From Nocardia terpenica (lineage in GTDB: Bacteria > Actinomycetota > Actinomycetes > Mycobacteriales > Mycobacteriaceae), in NCBI RefSeq assembly GCF_013186535.1, contig NZ_JABMCZ010000001.1, forward strand, positions 1,674,001-1,738,000: a stretch of 64,000 nt of DNA, written 5' to 3'. Positions 8,752-16,123 of this stretch are shown here, piece after piece. Position numbers and translations under genes: made by a program. A model generated the notes under the pieces. That model worked only from the letters and a program-made list of their open reading frames with translations. It was not told where the DNA came from and did no database searches. Position 1 is the stretch's first letter, and the number at the start of each line of letters is the position of its first letter.

Positions 8752-9558
8752 TCAGGGGCGGGGCAGCGTGGCAAGGAAATCCCTGGTGGCGGTGAGTAAT
8801 CCGGGACGATCGTCGTAGTGCACGAAGTGGCCGCAGGCGGGGAATTCGACCAGGGTGGTCGCGGGGCGACGGGCGGCCATGGCGCGGGCCAGCGCGGTGG
8901 GCAGCACGGTGCTGAGACCGCCGTGGATCAGCAGGGCCGGGCAGTCCGAGCCCAGCCAGTCCGGCCACCAGTCGCCGATCAGATCCCGCTGGGACGCCAT
9001 CATATCGGCGGGGTCGAACGGGAAACGCCAACCGTTGCCGTCGAATTCGGTGTTGTCGAGGAAGTAGTCGGCGACCGGTGCGCCGAAGCCGGTGACGACC
9101 GCGGCCAGTTCCTCGCGCCTCGCCGCCCGGCGCGGCCAGCCGCTCACGTCCAGGACGGGCGGCCCGACCTCGGGACCGCCCACCACGGCGGCCGCGTCCT
9201 CCAACACCAGCGCGCGGACCAGCCCGGGATGCCGGGCGGCCAGCCGGTAGGCCACGATGCCGCCCATCGAATGCCCGTACACCACAACCGGCCCGAGCCC
9301 GAGATGACGCAGGAATGCGGCGGCATCGGCCACGTAGTCGTCCGGATCGAACGGCCCCCCGGCCGCGGTCCGGCCGTGCCCGCGCTGATCGAGCGCGATC
9401 ACCCGATATTCCGGAGCCAGCGCCTCGCCCAGAAACCCGAACATCCGCCCCCGCCCGAAATGCCCGTGCAACGCGAGCACCGGAACCCCCGCCTGCGGCC
9501 CGAAGTCCACATACCCGAAGCGACGACCATCCAACAACACATCGAGTTCGGCAGGCAT
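8752..9558 (-). CDS. alpha/beta-hydrolase
   Basis: This 268-residue hydrolase has LALHGHFGRGRMF (oxyanion loop), VVYGHSMGGIVAYRL (nucleophile elbow) and a C-terminal CGHFVHYDDRPG that supplies the catalytic His. The ATG of MPAELDVLLDGRRFGY was chosen because the fold begins there. The frame stays open upstream for 82 more codons through the 24-bp tandem repeat, giving a proline-rich PGPQRASS repeat; I regard this as fortuitous because 24 is a multiple of three. The substrate is unknown. Confidence 0.85.
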   Translation of the reverse strand: MPAELDVLLDGRRFGYVDFGPQAGVPVLALHGHFGRGRMFGFLGEALAPEYRVIALDQRGHGRTAAGGPFDPDDYVADAAAFLRHLGLGPVVVYGHSMGGIVAYRLAARHPGLVRALVLEDAAAVVGGPEVGPPVLDVSGWPRRAARREELAAVVTGFGAPVADYFLDNTEFDGNGWRFPFDPADMMASQRDLIGDWWPDWLGSDCPALLIHGGLSTVLPTALARAMAARRPATTLVEFPACGHFVHYDDRPGLLTATRDFLATLPRP

Positions 9559-9616
9559 TCGGCCGAATGTAGTCCGGACCTCGGCCCCGCACAATGTATT
9601 TCCCGGCGCGCTCACT

Positions 9617-9760
9617 CTTTGTGGTCCCGGCGAGCTTGCCCTTTGTGGTCCCGGCGAGCTTGCCCTTTGTGGTCCCGGCGAGCTTGCCCTTTGTGGTCCC
9701 GGCGAGCTTGCCCTTTGTGGTCCCGGCGAGCTTACCCTTTGTGGTCCCGGCGTGCTTTTG
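9617..9760 (+). repeat. tandem array of six 24-bp units
   Basis: Units start at 9617, 9641, 9665, 9689, 9713 and 9737. Each begins CTTTGTGGTCCCGGCG and the first five continue AGCTTGCC (the fifth has AGCTTACC). The sixth runs into the full hairpin at 9743. A seventh, decayed unit may precede the array. The unit is therefore a truncated copy of the left side of the hairpin family, and near-identity of the copies implies recent expansion. Confidence 0.95.
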
Positions 9761-9769
9761 GCCGGGACC
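9743..9769 (+). repeat. dispersed hairpin repeat, copy A1
   Basis: Nine-base arms GGTCCCGGC and GCCGGGACC flank the loop GTGCTTTTG. It is one of seven copies in the window. It forms an inverted pair with copy A2, six bases away, and is preceded by the 24-bp array on the same strand. Confidence 0.93.
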
Positions 9770-9775
9770 TCCAGA

Positions 9776-9802
9776 GATTCCGGCCAAAAGCATGCCGGAA
9801 TC
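9776..9802 (-). repeat. dispersed hairpin repeat, copy A2 (inverted)
   Basis: Read on the minus strand, the arms are GATTCCGGC and GCCGGAATC and the loop is ATGCTTTTG. Two base pairs differ from copy A1, and both are compensated in the opposite arm. A truncated unit starting ATTCCGGC lies about 20 nt upstream on the same (minus) strand. Confidence 0.93.
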
Positions 9803-9881
9803 AAGGCGCGCTTGCCGGAATGGCGTTTATCACCGCGAAAGCCCCTGGGCCGGTGGGGGATCGGTGCAGTAGCGTGCGGGT

Positions 9882-10289
9882 ATGGGGTTTTCGGTGGAGC
9901 GGTTCGATCATATTGTGCTCAACTGTCGGGATGTGGCGGCTACCGCGGCGTGGTATGAGCGGGTGCTGGGGATGCGGGTGGAGACGTTCGGCCCGGCCGG
10001 GCGTACGGCGCTGGCCTTCGGGCAGCAGAAGATGAATCTGCGGCCGCTGGGCGCGCTGGATTCCGACCCGAACTGGGTGACCGGGGCGGTGGAGGCCGCC
10101 GGGTCCGAGGACCTGTGCTTCATCACGACCGCGACGCCCGAGCAGGTGCGCGACCATTTGACCGCGTGCGGGGTGGAGATCATCAACGGGCCGGTCACCA
10201 AGGTGGGCGCGCTCGGCGAGATGACCTCGCACTACTGCCGCGACCTGGACGGCAACCTGGTCGAGATCGCGGTGTATCCGAGCGAGTGA
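9882..10289 (+). CDS. VOC-family (glyoxalase/dioxygenase-like) protein
   Basis: This 135-residue protein has the vicinal oxygen chelate fold. FDHIVLNCRDVAATAAWYERVLGM opens the first beta-alpha-beta unit, and the C-terminal CRDLDGNLVEIAVYP carries the usual metal-ligand Glu. Family members include glyoxalase I, ring-cleaving dioxygenases and fosfomycin-type resistance proteins, so the activity cannot be assigned. The MFS gene downstream has its apparent start 58 nt after this stop, so the two may be co-transcribed. Confidence 0.85.
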   Translation: MGFSVERFDHIVLNCRDVAATAAWYERVLGMRVETFGPAGRTALAFGQQKMNLRPLGALDSDPNWVTGAVEAAGSEDLCFITTATPEQVRDHLTACGVEIINGPVTKVGALGEMTSHYCRDLDGNLVEIAVYPSE

Positions 10290-10347
10290 TCCGATAATCG
10301 CCGTCGATGTCTCCCGGAGCACCCTGCGCAAGGTCGGCCTGCGCCTG

Positions 10348-11613
10348 GTGCCGTTTCTCGGGCTGCTCTATTTCGTGAACTATCTGGATCGGGTGAACAT
10401 CGGGTTCGCCGGACCCAGCGGAATGAAGACCGACCTCGGCCTCAGCGAGACCGTCTTCGGATTCGCCTCGGGCATCTTCTTTCTCGGTTATCTGGTGCTG
10501 GAGGTGCCCAGCAATCTGGCGCTGCACCGGTTCGGGGCGCGGCGCTGGCTGGCGCGCATCATGCTCACCTGGGGCGTGCTCGCGACGGCCATGGCCTTCG
10601 TGCCCAACCCGACGATGCTGATCGTGCTGCGGTTCGCGCTCGGCGTGGCCGAGGCCGGATTCTTCCCCGGCATCCTGCTGTATCTGACGTACTGGTTCCC
10701 GCAGGCGCACCGGGCGCGGGTGGTGGCGCTGTTCATGACGGCGGTGCCGATCTCCACGGCGGTCGGATCGACGTTGTCCAGCTTGGTTATTCGCTACGGC
10801 GACGGCGTCTTCGGTTTGCGCGGTTGGCGTTTCATGTTCCTGGTCGAGGGCATTCCGGCGCTGCTGCTGGCCGCGCTCACCTGGTGGTATCTCACCGACC
10901 GGCCCGAGCGGGCGCGGTGGCTGGCACCGGCCGAACGGGCATGGCTGGCAGCCGAACTCGACCGCGAGCGGGCCGAGCGGGAGCGCGGCGAGCGCTGGAC
11001 GGTGCGCAAGGCGCTGACCCATCCGCGCATACTCGGGCTGGCCCTGATCTACGGCGGCATCGCCTACGGGCTGTATGCGCTCGGCTTCTTCCTGCCGACC
11101 ATCATCGCGGGATTCCAGCAGCAGTACGGGGTGAACTACTCGATCGTGCAGCGCGGAGCGATCACCGCGGTGCCGTATCTGATCGGCGCGGTCGCGATGG
11201 TGTGGTGGGGGCGGCACGGCGACCGCACGGGCGAGCGGCGCTGGCATGTCGCGCTGCCCTCGGTGCTGGGCGGGCTGGCCATTCCGATCGCGCTGTATCT
11301 GGGCGACCCGCTCGCGGCCATGATCGCGGTGACCGTGTGCGCGATCGGCGTGCTGGCCGCCCTGCCCACCTTCTGGGCGCTGCCGAGCACCTTCCTGTCC
11401 GGGGCCGCGGCGGCGGGCGGGATCGCGCTGATCAATTCCCTCGGCAATATCAGCGGATTCGCCGCACCCTACGTGACCGGCTGGCTGCGCGACCTGACCG
11501 GATCGCAGCGCGCGGGCCTGTGGGTGGTCGGCATCTACCTGGTGCTCGCGGGACTGGGGGCGCTCGCGCTGCGCCCGCCACGGCGGGATACCTTCTCCGG
11601 CAACGGAATCTGA
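10348..11613 (+). CDS. MFS transporter, anion:cation symporter type
   Basis: This is a 12-helix major facilitator of about 421 residues. VNYLDRVNIGFA in helix 1 and RFALGVAEAGFFPGILLYLTYWFP in helix 4 are signatures of the ACS family, which carries organic anions such as galactonate or phthalate. The start is uncertain. The first ATG/GTG/TTG in frame is the GTG used here, but it would cut into helix 1. The in-frame residues just upstream (STLRKVGLRLV) look like the missing N-terminus, yet the frame offers only unusual codons such as CTG at 10324 or 10339 before the previous gene's stop. Confidence 0.85.
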   Translation: MPFLGLLYFVNYLDRVNIGFAGPSGMKTDLGLSETVFGFASGIFFLGYLVLEVPSNLALHRFGARRWLARIMLTWGVLATAMAFVPNPTMLIVLRFALGVAEAGFFPGILLYLTYWFPQAHRARVVALFMTAVPISTAVGSTLSSLVIRYGDGVFGLRGWRFMFLVEGIPALLLAALTWWYLTDRPERARWLAPAERAWLAAELDRERAERERGERWTVRKALTHPRILGLALIYGGIAYGLYALGFFLPTIIAGFQQQYGVNYSIVQRGAITAVPYLIGAVAMVWWGRHGDRTGERRWHVALPSVLGGLAIPIALYLGDPLAAMIAVTVCAIGVLAALPTFWALPSTFLSGAAAAGGIALINSLGNISGFAAPYVTGWLRDLTGSQRAGLWVVGIYLVLAGLGALALRPPRRDTFSGNGI

Positions 11614-11636
11614 TCACCGAAGTCGAAGGGATCCCG

Positions 11637-12083
11637 ATGGGTATTCGCTATCAGGTCGTCATCGATACGCCCGATCCGAACGAACTGGCGCGGTTCTGGG
11701 CGCAGGCGCTCGGATATGTGGTGGAGGACCACCGGCCACTGCTGGAACGAATGCTCGACGCGGGCGAGATCACGCCGGATCGTGTTGTGCGCGAGGACGA
11801 TCGACTGTACTGGCTGGACTTCGCGGCCATCCGGGAACCGGCCGCTCCCGTGGACGAGACGACGGGGATCGCGCAGGGCGACCGAATCGTGTTCCAGCGC
11901 GTGCCCGAGCCGAAAACCGTCAAGAACCGCCTACACCTGGATGTCGAAGTGGGGCCGCAGCGACGGGAATCCGAGATCGCCCGCCTGGAAGCACTCGGGG
12001 CCCGGCGGCTCTACGACGGCGACCTGGGCGGTCCGTGGACCACGATGGCCGACCCGCACGGCAACGAATTCTGCGTCCAGTAG
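11637..12083 (+). CDS. VOC-family protein (glyoxalase_6 type)
   Basis: This 148-residue protein opens YQVVIDTPDPNELARFWAQALGY and ends WTTMADPHGNEFCVQ, both typical of the glyoxalase-like VOC domain used in many actinobacterial proteins of unknown substrate. A purine-rich GAAGGGA lies 7 nt before the ATG. It follows the MFS gene by 23 nt and is probably in the same transcript. It is not close in sequence to the other VOC protein at 9.9 kb. Confidence 0.85.
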   Translation: MGIRYQVVIDTPDPNELARFWAQALGYVVEDHRPLLERMLDAGEITPDRVVREDDRLYWLDFAAIREPAAPVDETTGIAQGDRIVFQRVPEPKTVKNRLHLDVEVGPQRRESEIARLEALGARRLYDGDLGGPWTTMADPHGNEFCVQ

Positions 12084-12175
12084 TCGCGCCGTTGCGGTCG
12101 TCGGTGCGGTGATCGGCGGGGAGCGGCCATCGGTTGGACAACCGGGGTTAACCCGGGGTGCCCAGGATAGGGCCT

Positions 12176-13090
12176 ATGCCGGGTGTGCTGGATATGGCCG
12201 GGGTGGCGAGTGGTGGGCTGGCGCTGCTGTCCGCCCTGCTGTTCGCGCTGGCCGCGTCGTTGCAGCAGGGCAGTGCTCGGCGGGCCGCGCTCGAGGGGGC
12301 GGGTGGTGCGCGGTGGTTCGCCGTGGTGGGCATCGCGCGCACGCTGGTGACGAATCGGCGCTGGTTGCTCGGACAGGGCGCCAGCGCGACGGGGTTTCTG
12401 TGTCATGCGGCGGCGTTGCGGCTCGGGGCGCTGTCGATGGTGCAGGCGCTGCTGGTGGTGCAGTTGCTGTTCGCGCTGCCGTTCGCGGCCCGGCGGCGTC
12501 GGGAGCGGCTGCTGCGGCGGGACTGGATCGGCACGATCGCGGTGTGCGGCGGGCTGGTGCTGCTGGTCGCCCAGGGCGCGCCGCACGGCCCGGTGCGATC
12601 GGCGGCGCTGCCGTTCGCCGGTGGCGGGGTGGTCGTCGCGGTGATCGCGCTGGTGGTGGCGGCGCGGCTGACTCGCTCGCCGCAGCTGCGCGCCGCCCTG
12701 ACCGCCCTGGCCTCCGGCTGCTGCGTCGCCACCACCGCCGTCCTGGTCGTCATCGCCACATCCGCCCTGCCGCACCCGAGTTGGGCCCTGCTCGGCATCC
12801 CCCTGTCCACCACCATCGGCGCGATCCTCACCCAGGAGGCCTTCGCCCGCGGCTCCCTCCCCACCGCCCTCACCACCATGACCATCACCGACCCGGTCCT
12901 CAGCTACACGGCCGGACTCACCCTCTTCGCCACCACGGTCCGCCCCGCTCTCCTCGCGCTCGCCCTCGCGGCCGCGCTGATCATCGGAGGTGTTGTCGTA
13001 CTGGCGAATTCGCCCACCCTGCACGACGAAAGGCGATTGGCCTCGCCGGACGCCGCGGGCCATCGCCTCGAGGCCGATGCTTCTGCGTAA
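12176..13090 (+). CDS. DMT-type (EamA/NIPA-like) membrane permease
   Basis: This 304-residue protein has about nine hydrophobic segments, an N-terminal GLALLSALLFALAASLQQ and an internal repeat organisation resembling DMT or magnesium-type permeases. The ATG was chosen over an upstream GTG (12158) because GGATAG just before it could be a leaderless -10 element. Transport direction and substrate are unknown. The mannosyltransferase gene converges on it. Confidence 0.75.
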   Translation: MPGVLDMAGVASGGLALLSALLFALAASLQQGSARRAALEGAGGARWFAVVGIARTLVTNRRWLLGQGASATGFLCHAAALRLGALSMVQALLVVQLLFALPFAARRRRERLLRRDWIGTIAVCGGLVLLVAQGAPHGPVRSAALPFAGGGVVVAVIALVVAARLTRSPQLRAALTALASGCCVATTAVLVVIATSALPHPSWALLGIPLSTTIGAILTQEAFARGSLPTALTTMTITDPVLSYTAGLTLFATTVRPALLALALAAALIIGGVVVLANSPTLHDERRLASPDAAGHRLEADASA

Positions 13091-13171
13091 TGACGGGGCT
13101 CTCCTGAGCGCGTCGGCAGAAGTACCGCTCGTCATTCCGATGGGCTTGAATTCGGTATCGGGCACCGGCTT

Positions 13172-14338
13172 TCAGGCGGAGCGGGTGATCGTGGTGTGCT
13201 CCGTATACAGGCTCAGTAACGCATCCACCGTGGTCGACCACGGAAAACGTTCTGCGGCGCGGCGGGCGGCGCGGCGGCGTTCGGGGGCGGGGATGGCCAG
13301 CAGGGCGCGGACGGCGGCGGCCAAGCCCTCGGGGGTGCCGTCGCAGTCGAGGCCCGAGCCGGGGCCGCCGAGTAGTTCGCGGGCGGCGCCGTCCTGCGGG
13401 ACCACCACCGGTGTGCCGCAGGCCAGCGCCTCCAGCACCGCGAGGCCGAAAGTCTCGGCGGGGGAGGGACATACGGCGATATCGGCGGCGGCGATCGTGG
13501 TGGCCACGGTGTTCCGGTCCGCGAGGTGGCCGAGGAAGGTGACCGGTAGCCCGGCCGCGAACTGCCGCAGGCGTTCTCGCAGTGGTCCGTCGCCGACAAT
13601 GGTCAGCTCGGCGGGGATTCCGTTGTCGCGCAACAGGCGCAGCGCCTCGATCGCGCGGCCCGGTCGCTTCTCCCGGGACAGGCGGCTCACCATGACCAGT
13701 CGCGCGGCGGCGGAATCGGCGGTGCCGCTGCCCGTTTCGGGGGCGGGTTCGTCGCGGCCGACCAGGCGCAGGGGAGCGGCCACGGTGTCGAGCGGGCGGA
13801 AGGTGTCCAGGTCGACGCCCAGGGGAATGCGGTGCACATTGCGCGCGCCGATGCGGGCGAATTCGTCGCGGGCGAATCCGGAGGTGACCACGATGCGGTG
13901 GGCGCGCGCGACCAGCCGTCGATTGGCCACGTCGGCGGCGGTATTGAGTGGGAAACCGGGCGGTACCCGCGAGCGGAGGATGGCGTCGATCCGCTCGTGC
14001 GAGAACAGCACCAGCGGCACCCCCGCCCGGCGCGCCCACGGCGCCAGCCACCGCACGCTCAGCTTGTCGCTGCATTCGATCACGTCCGGTCGCAGCCGTT
14101 CCAGCAGCGGGCGGGTGCGGCGGGCGGTCAGCACGTGATACCCGGCCGAGCCGAAGCGCGGGCCGCGCACCGTGATTCGGCGTCCGGCGGCGGTCGGCTC
14201 GTCGGCGTCGGTCAGCCCCGGCACCACCAGGACGCGGTCGTGCCCGGCCGCGAGGTAGCCGCGGCCGATCTCGTCGACACAGGTGCGCAGTCCGCCCGAC
14301 GCCGGGGTGTAGAAGTTGGCGAGCTGCACGATCCGCAT
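13172..14338 (-). CDS. GT4 glycosyltransferase, MgtA-like mannosyltransferase
   Basis: This 388-residue GT-B enzyme resembles the mycobacterial/corynebacterial alpha-mannosyltransferase MgtA (Rv0557), which adds mannose to a glucuronosyl-diacylglycerol acceptor. Motifs are IVQLANFYTPASGGLRT at the N-terminus, MVSRLSREKRPGRAIEAL at the start of the second domain, and the donor-site CPSPAETFGLAVLEALACGTPVV. Its ATG overlaps the stop of the DUF2334 gene by one base (TGATG), so translation is probably coupled. Acceptor identity is inferred from the family only. Confidence 0.85.
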   Translation of the reverse strand: MRIVQLANFYTPASGGLRTCVDEIGRGYLAAGHDRVLVVPGLTDADEPTAAGRRITVRGPRFGSAGYHVLTARRTRPLLERLRPDVIECSDKLSVRWLAPWARRAGVPLVLFSHERIDAILRSRVPPGFPLNTAADVANRRLVARAHRIVVTSGFARDEFARIGARNVHRIPLGVDLDTFRPLDTVAAPLRLVGRDEPAPETGSGTADSAAARLVMVSRLSREKRPGRAIEALRLLRDNGIPAELTIVGDGPLRERLRQFAAGLPVTFLGHLADRNTVATTIAAADIAVCPSPAETFGLAVLEALACGTPVVVPQDGAARELLGGPGSGLDCDGTPEGLAAAVRALLAIPAPERRRAARRAAERFPWSTTVDALLSLYTEHTTITRSA

Positions 14339-15105
14339 CAGCCGACCACCGCCCGGTCGGTCACGGCCTGCACACCCGCGCCGCCGATCACCTCCGCGTA
14401 GGTCATGGGGCGGGCGCCCGCGGTGAGGGCGGCGTCGATCGCGCGCAGCGCCGAGTCGCGCAGCCCCGGCCGGTGCAGATCGTCGGGATGCAGGGCGATG
14501 CGGACGAATCCGCCGCGCTCGGCGGTGCGGCGGGCCAGGGTGCGCATCAGCCACGCGGCCGCGCGCTCGCCCCGCCCGCCCGGCCGCTGCGACAGCGCGA
14601 ACCCGGGCCAGCGGCGGCCGGTGCGCAGATCGCGCAGCCCGAAATGGTCTGTGGTGTGCGAGAATCCGGCCCGGCACAGCACCCGCTCGGCGGCCGGGGA
14701 GGCCAGCCAGCCCGGTGGGGTGAAGCCGCCGGTGGCCAGGCCCAGCTCGTCCATGATCGCGATCGCGCGGCGCAGCCGGGCCTCGGCGCCCGCGATATCG
14801 AGCGCCGCGAACTCCGCGGCCCCCCGGGCCACCAGCTGCGCCACCGCGCGCCGCCACAGCGCCCCTTCGCGGGGCGCGCGATGCTCCCAGCCGTGCAGGA
14901 CGATCTCGTCGCCGTGCGCGCGTCGCTCGCGTAGGAACATCCCGTAATCGGGCATCTCCGCCAGACTCGCTCCCCGCCACGGGCCGGGAATCACCAACAG
15001 CGACACCGGGATACCGAATGCGTCGGCGTCACCACACCAGCGTGCGGTCTCGGCGTCGGTAGCCGGTGCAACATCATGAACACTCACCACCAGGCGTGCG
15101 GGCAC
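14338..15105 (-). CDS. DUF2334 polysaccharide deacetylase-like protein
   Basis: This is a 255-residue NodB-like deacetylase. LVVSVHDVAP carries the catalytic Asp and HGDEIVLHGWEHRAP carries the metal-binding His, and a late VRIALHPDDLH supplies the other conserved His. It starts with GTG and overlaps the mannosyltransferase by one base, which suggests the two enzymes modify the same glycan or glycolipid. The pairing of DUF2334 with a GT4 enzyme is familiar in actinobacteria. No signal peptide is visible, so it probably acts in the cytoplasm. Confidence 0.85.
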   Translation of the reverse strand: MPARLVVSVHDVAPATDAETARWCGDADAFGIPVSLLVIPGPWRGASLAEMPDYGMFLRERRAHGDEIVLHGWEHRAPREGALWRRAVAQLVARGAAEFAALDIAGAEARLRRAIAIMDELGLATGGFTPPGWLASPAAERVLCRAGFSHTTDHFGLRDLRTGRRWPGFALSQRPGGRGERAAAWLMRTLARRTAERGGFVRIALHPDDLHRPGLRDSALRAIDAALTAGARPMTYAEVIGGAGVQAVTDRAVVG

Positions 15106-15171
15106 GCGCGCAGGCTAGCAGCGTCCGGTTGCCGCAAGCTGAACATTTGGGGGTGTTGCCGGGCGGACGAC

Positions 15172-16050
15172 TTACCGATGGGCGTCGAGCCAGCCGACCA
15201 GGTCGGTGAGGACGTCGTCCTGTTCCGGCTCGTTGAAGACCTCGTGATAGAGGCCGGGGTAGCGGTTGATGGTCAGGTCCTTGGTCGCGGCGTGGCGTGC
15301 TATGAGGTCGGTGCCGGTGGGGGAGGCGAGGGCGTCGGCGGTGCCGTGCAGGACCAGGGTGGGGACCGTGAGGTGGTCGAGTCGGTGGCGGACGGTGTCG
15401 GCGGTGTGCAGGATTTCGGTGGCGGTGCGGGCCGGGAGTTTGCCGCAGAAGACGAGGGGGTCGGTGTCGTAGGCGCGGACCACCTCCGGGTCTCGGCTGA
15501 TCGCGGAGGAATCCAGTTGCAGCACACCGAGGTTCGGGGTCCATCGGCTCAGTGCGGGGGCCAGGAGGCGCTGGACGGGGTTGCCCGCCTCGATCACCAG
15601 CGGCGGGGCCGACACCGCGATCCCCGCGACGTCCAGCGGTCCGCGAGTGGCCAGGTGGAGGGTGATCAGGCTGCCCATGCTGTGCCCGACGACGAATCGC
15701 GGCACGCCCGGATGCCCGCCGGACGCCAGGTCGAGCACGGTCGCCACATTATCCGCCGCCCCGTCGATCGAGTCGATATTCCCCCGCACCCCACCCGACC
15801 GCCCGTGCCCGATGTGATCGAGCGCATAGGTGGCAAACCCATTGTCCGCCAGCCGCTTCCCCACATGCTCATACCGCCCCGAATGCTCCGCCACCCCGTG
15901 CACGAGCGCCACCACTCCCCGCACCTCCCCCTCCGGCACCCAAGCCCGCCAGAACACCCTCCCACCCCGCCCTCGAACCCACCGCTCGCACTCCGAGCCA
16001 TAACGCCTCCGTTCCGGCCAGCCCCACCCGCGCCATTCTCCCGCGCCCAT
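15172..16050 (-). CDS. monoacylglycerol lipase-like alpha/beta-hydrolase
   Basis: The sequence follows mycobacterial monoacylglycerol lipase (Rv0183) closely. ALVHGVAEHSGRY holds the HG oxyanion motif, FVVGHSMGSLITLHLA the nucleophile, and the ending includes INRYPGLYHEVFNEPE with the catalytic His. Shared stretches such as AISRDPEVV and YDTDPLV are diagnostic. The first 30 residues are Arg/Trp-rich and unlike the family, so translation may start later than the ATG used here. It would hydrolyse monoacylglycerols in lipid turnover. Confidence 0.85.
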   Translation of the reverse strand: MGAGEWRGWGWPERRRYGSECERWVRGRGGRVFWRAWVPEGEVRGVVALVHGVAEHSGRYEHVGKRLADNGFATYALDHIGHGRSGGVRGNIDSIDGAADNVATVLDLASGGHPGVPRFVVGHSMGSLITLHLATRGPLDVAGIAVSAPPLVIEAGNPVQRLLAPALSRWTPNLGVLQLDSSAISRDPEVVRAYDTDPLVFCGKLPARTATEILHTADTVRHRLDHLTVPTLVLHGTADALASPTGTDLIARHAATKDLTINRYPGLYHEVFNEPEQDDVLTDLVGWLDAHR

Positions 16051-16096
16051 CCTCGCCGCCGCCGCATTGACGAGGGTCGGTGTGACGGTTCCGTCG

Positions 16097-16119
16097 TTCC
16101 GGCGCGCTCTTGGCCGGAA
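16097..16119 (+). repeat. dispersed hairpin repeat, copy B (diverged)
   Basis: Seven-base arms TTCCGGC and GCCGGAA flank the loop GCGCTCTTG, which differs at two positions from the usual loop. It ends four bases past the stop codon of the M20 peptidase gene, which reads toward it. It is the most diverged of the seven copies. Confidence 0.75.
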
Positions 16120-16123
16120 TCGA

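Larger units (their letters stand above)
9559..9881. other. repeat-filled intergenic region
   Basis: This 323-bp gap lies between the divergent alpha/beta-hydrolase and VOC genes. Over half of it is the 24-bp tandem array and the two hairpins described separately. No coding gene is apparent. The promoters of both flanking genes must lie in or beside the repeats. Confidence 0.8.

Noticed and set aside
9617..9760. The 24-bp tandem repeat as a CRISPR array
   Set aside because: The units are contiguous with no spacers, and no cas genes are present.
9559..9804. 82-codon N-terminal extension of the alpha/beta-hydrolase with PGPQRASS repeats
   Set aside because: The extension is the translation of the 24-bp intergenic repeat, which stays open only because its length is a multiple of three. 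The hydrolase fold begins at the downstream ATG.
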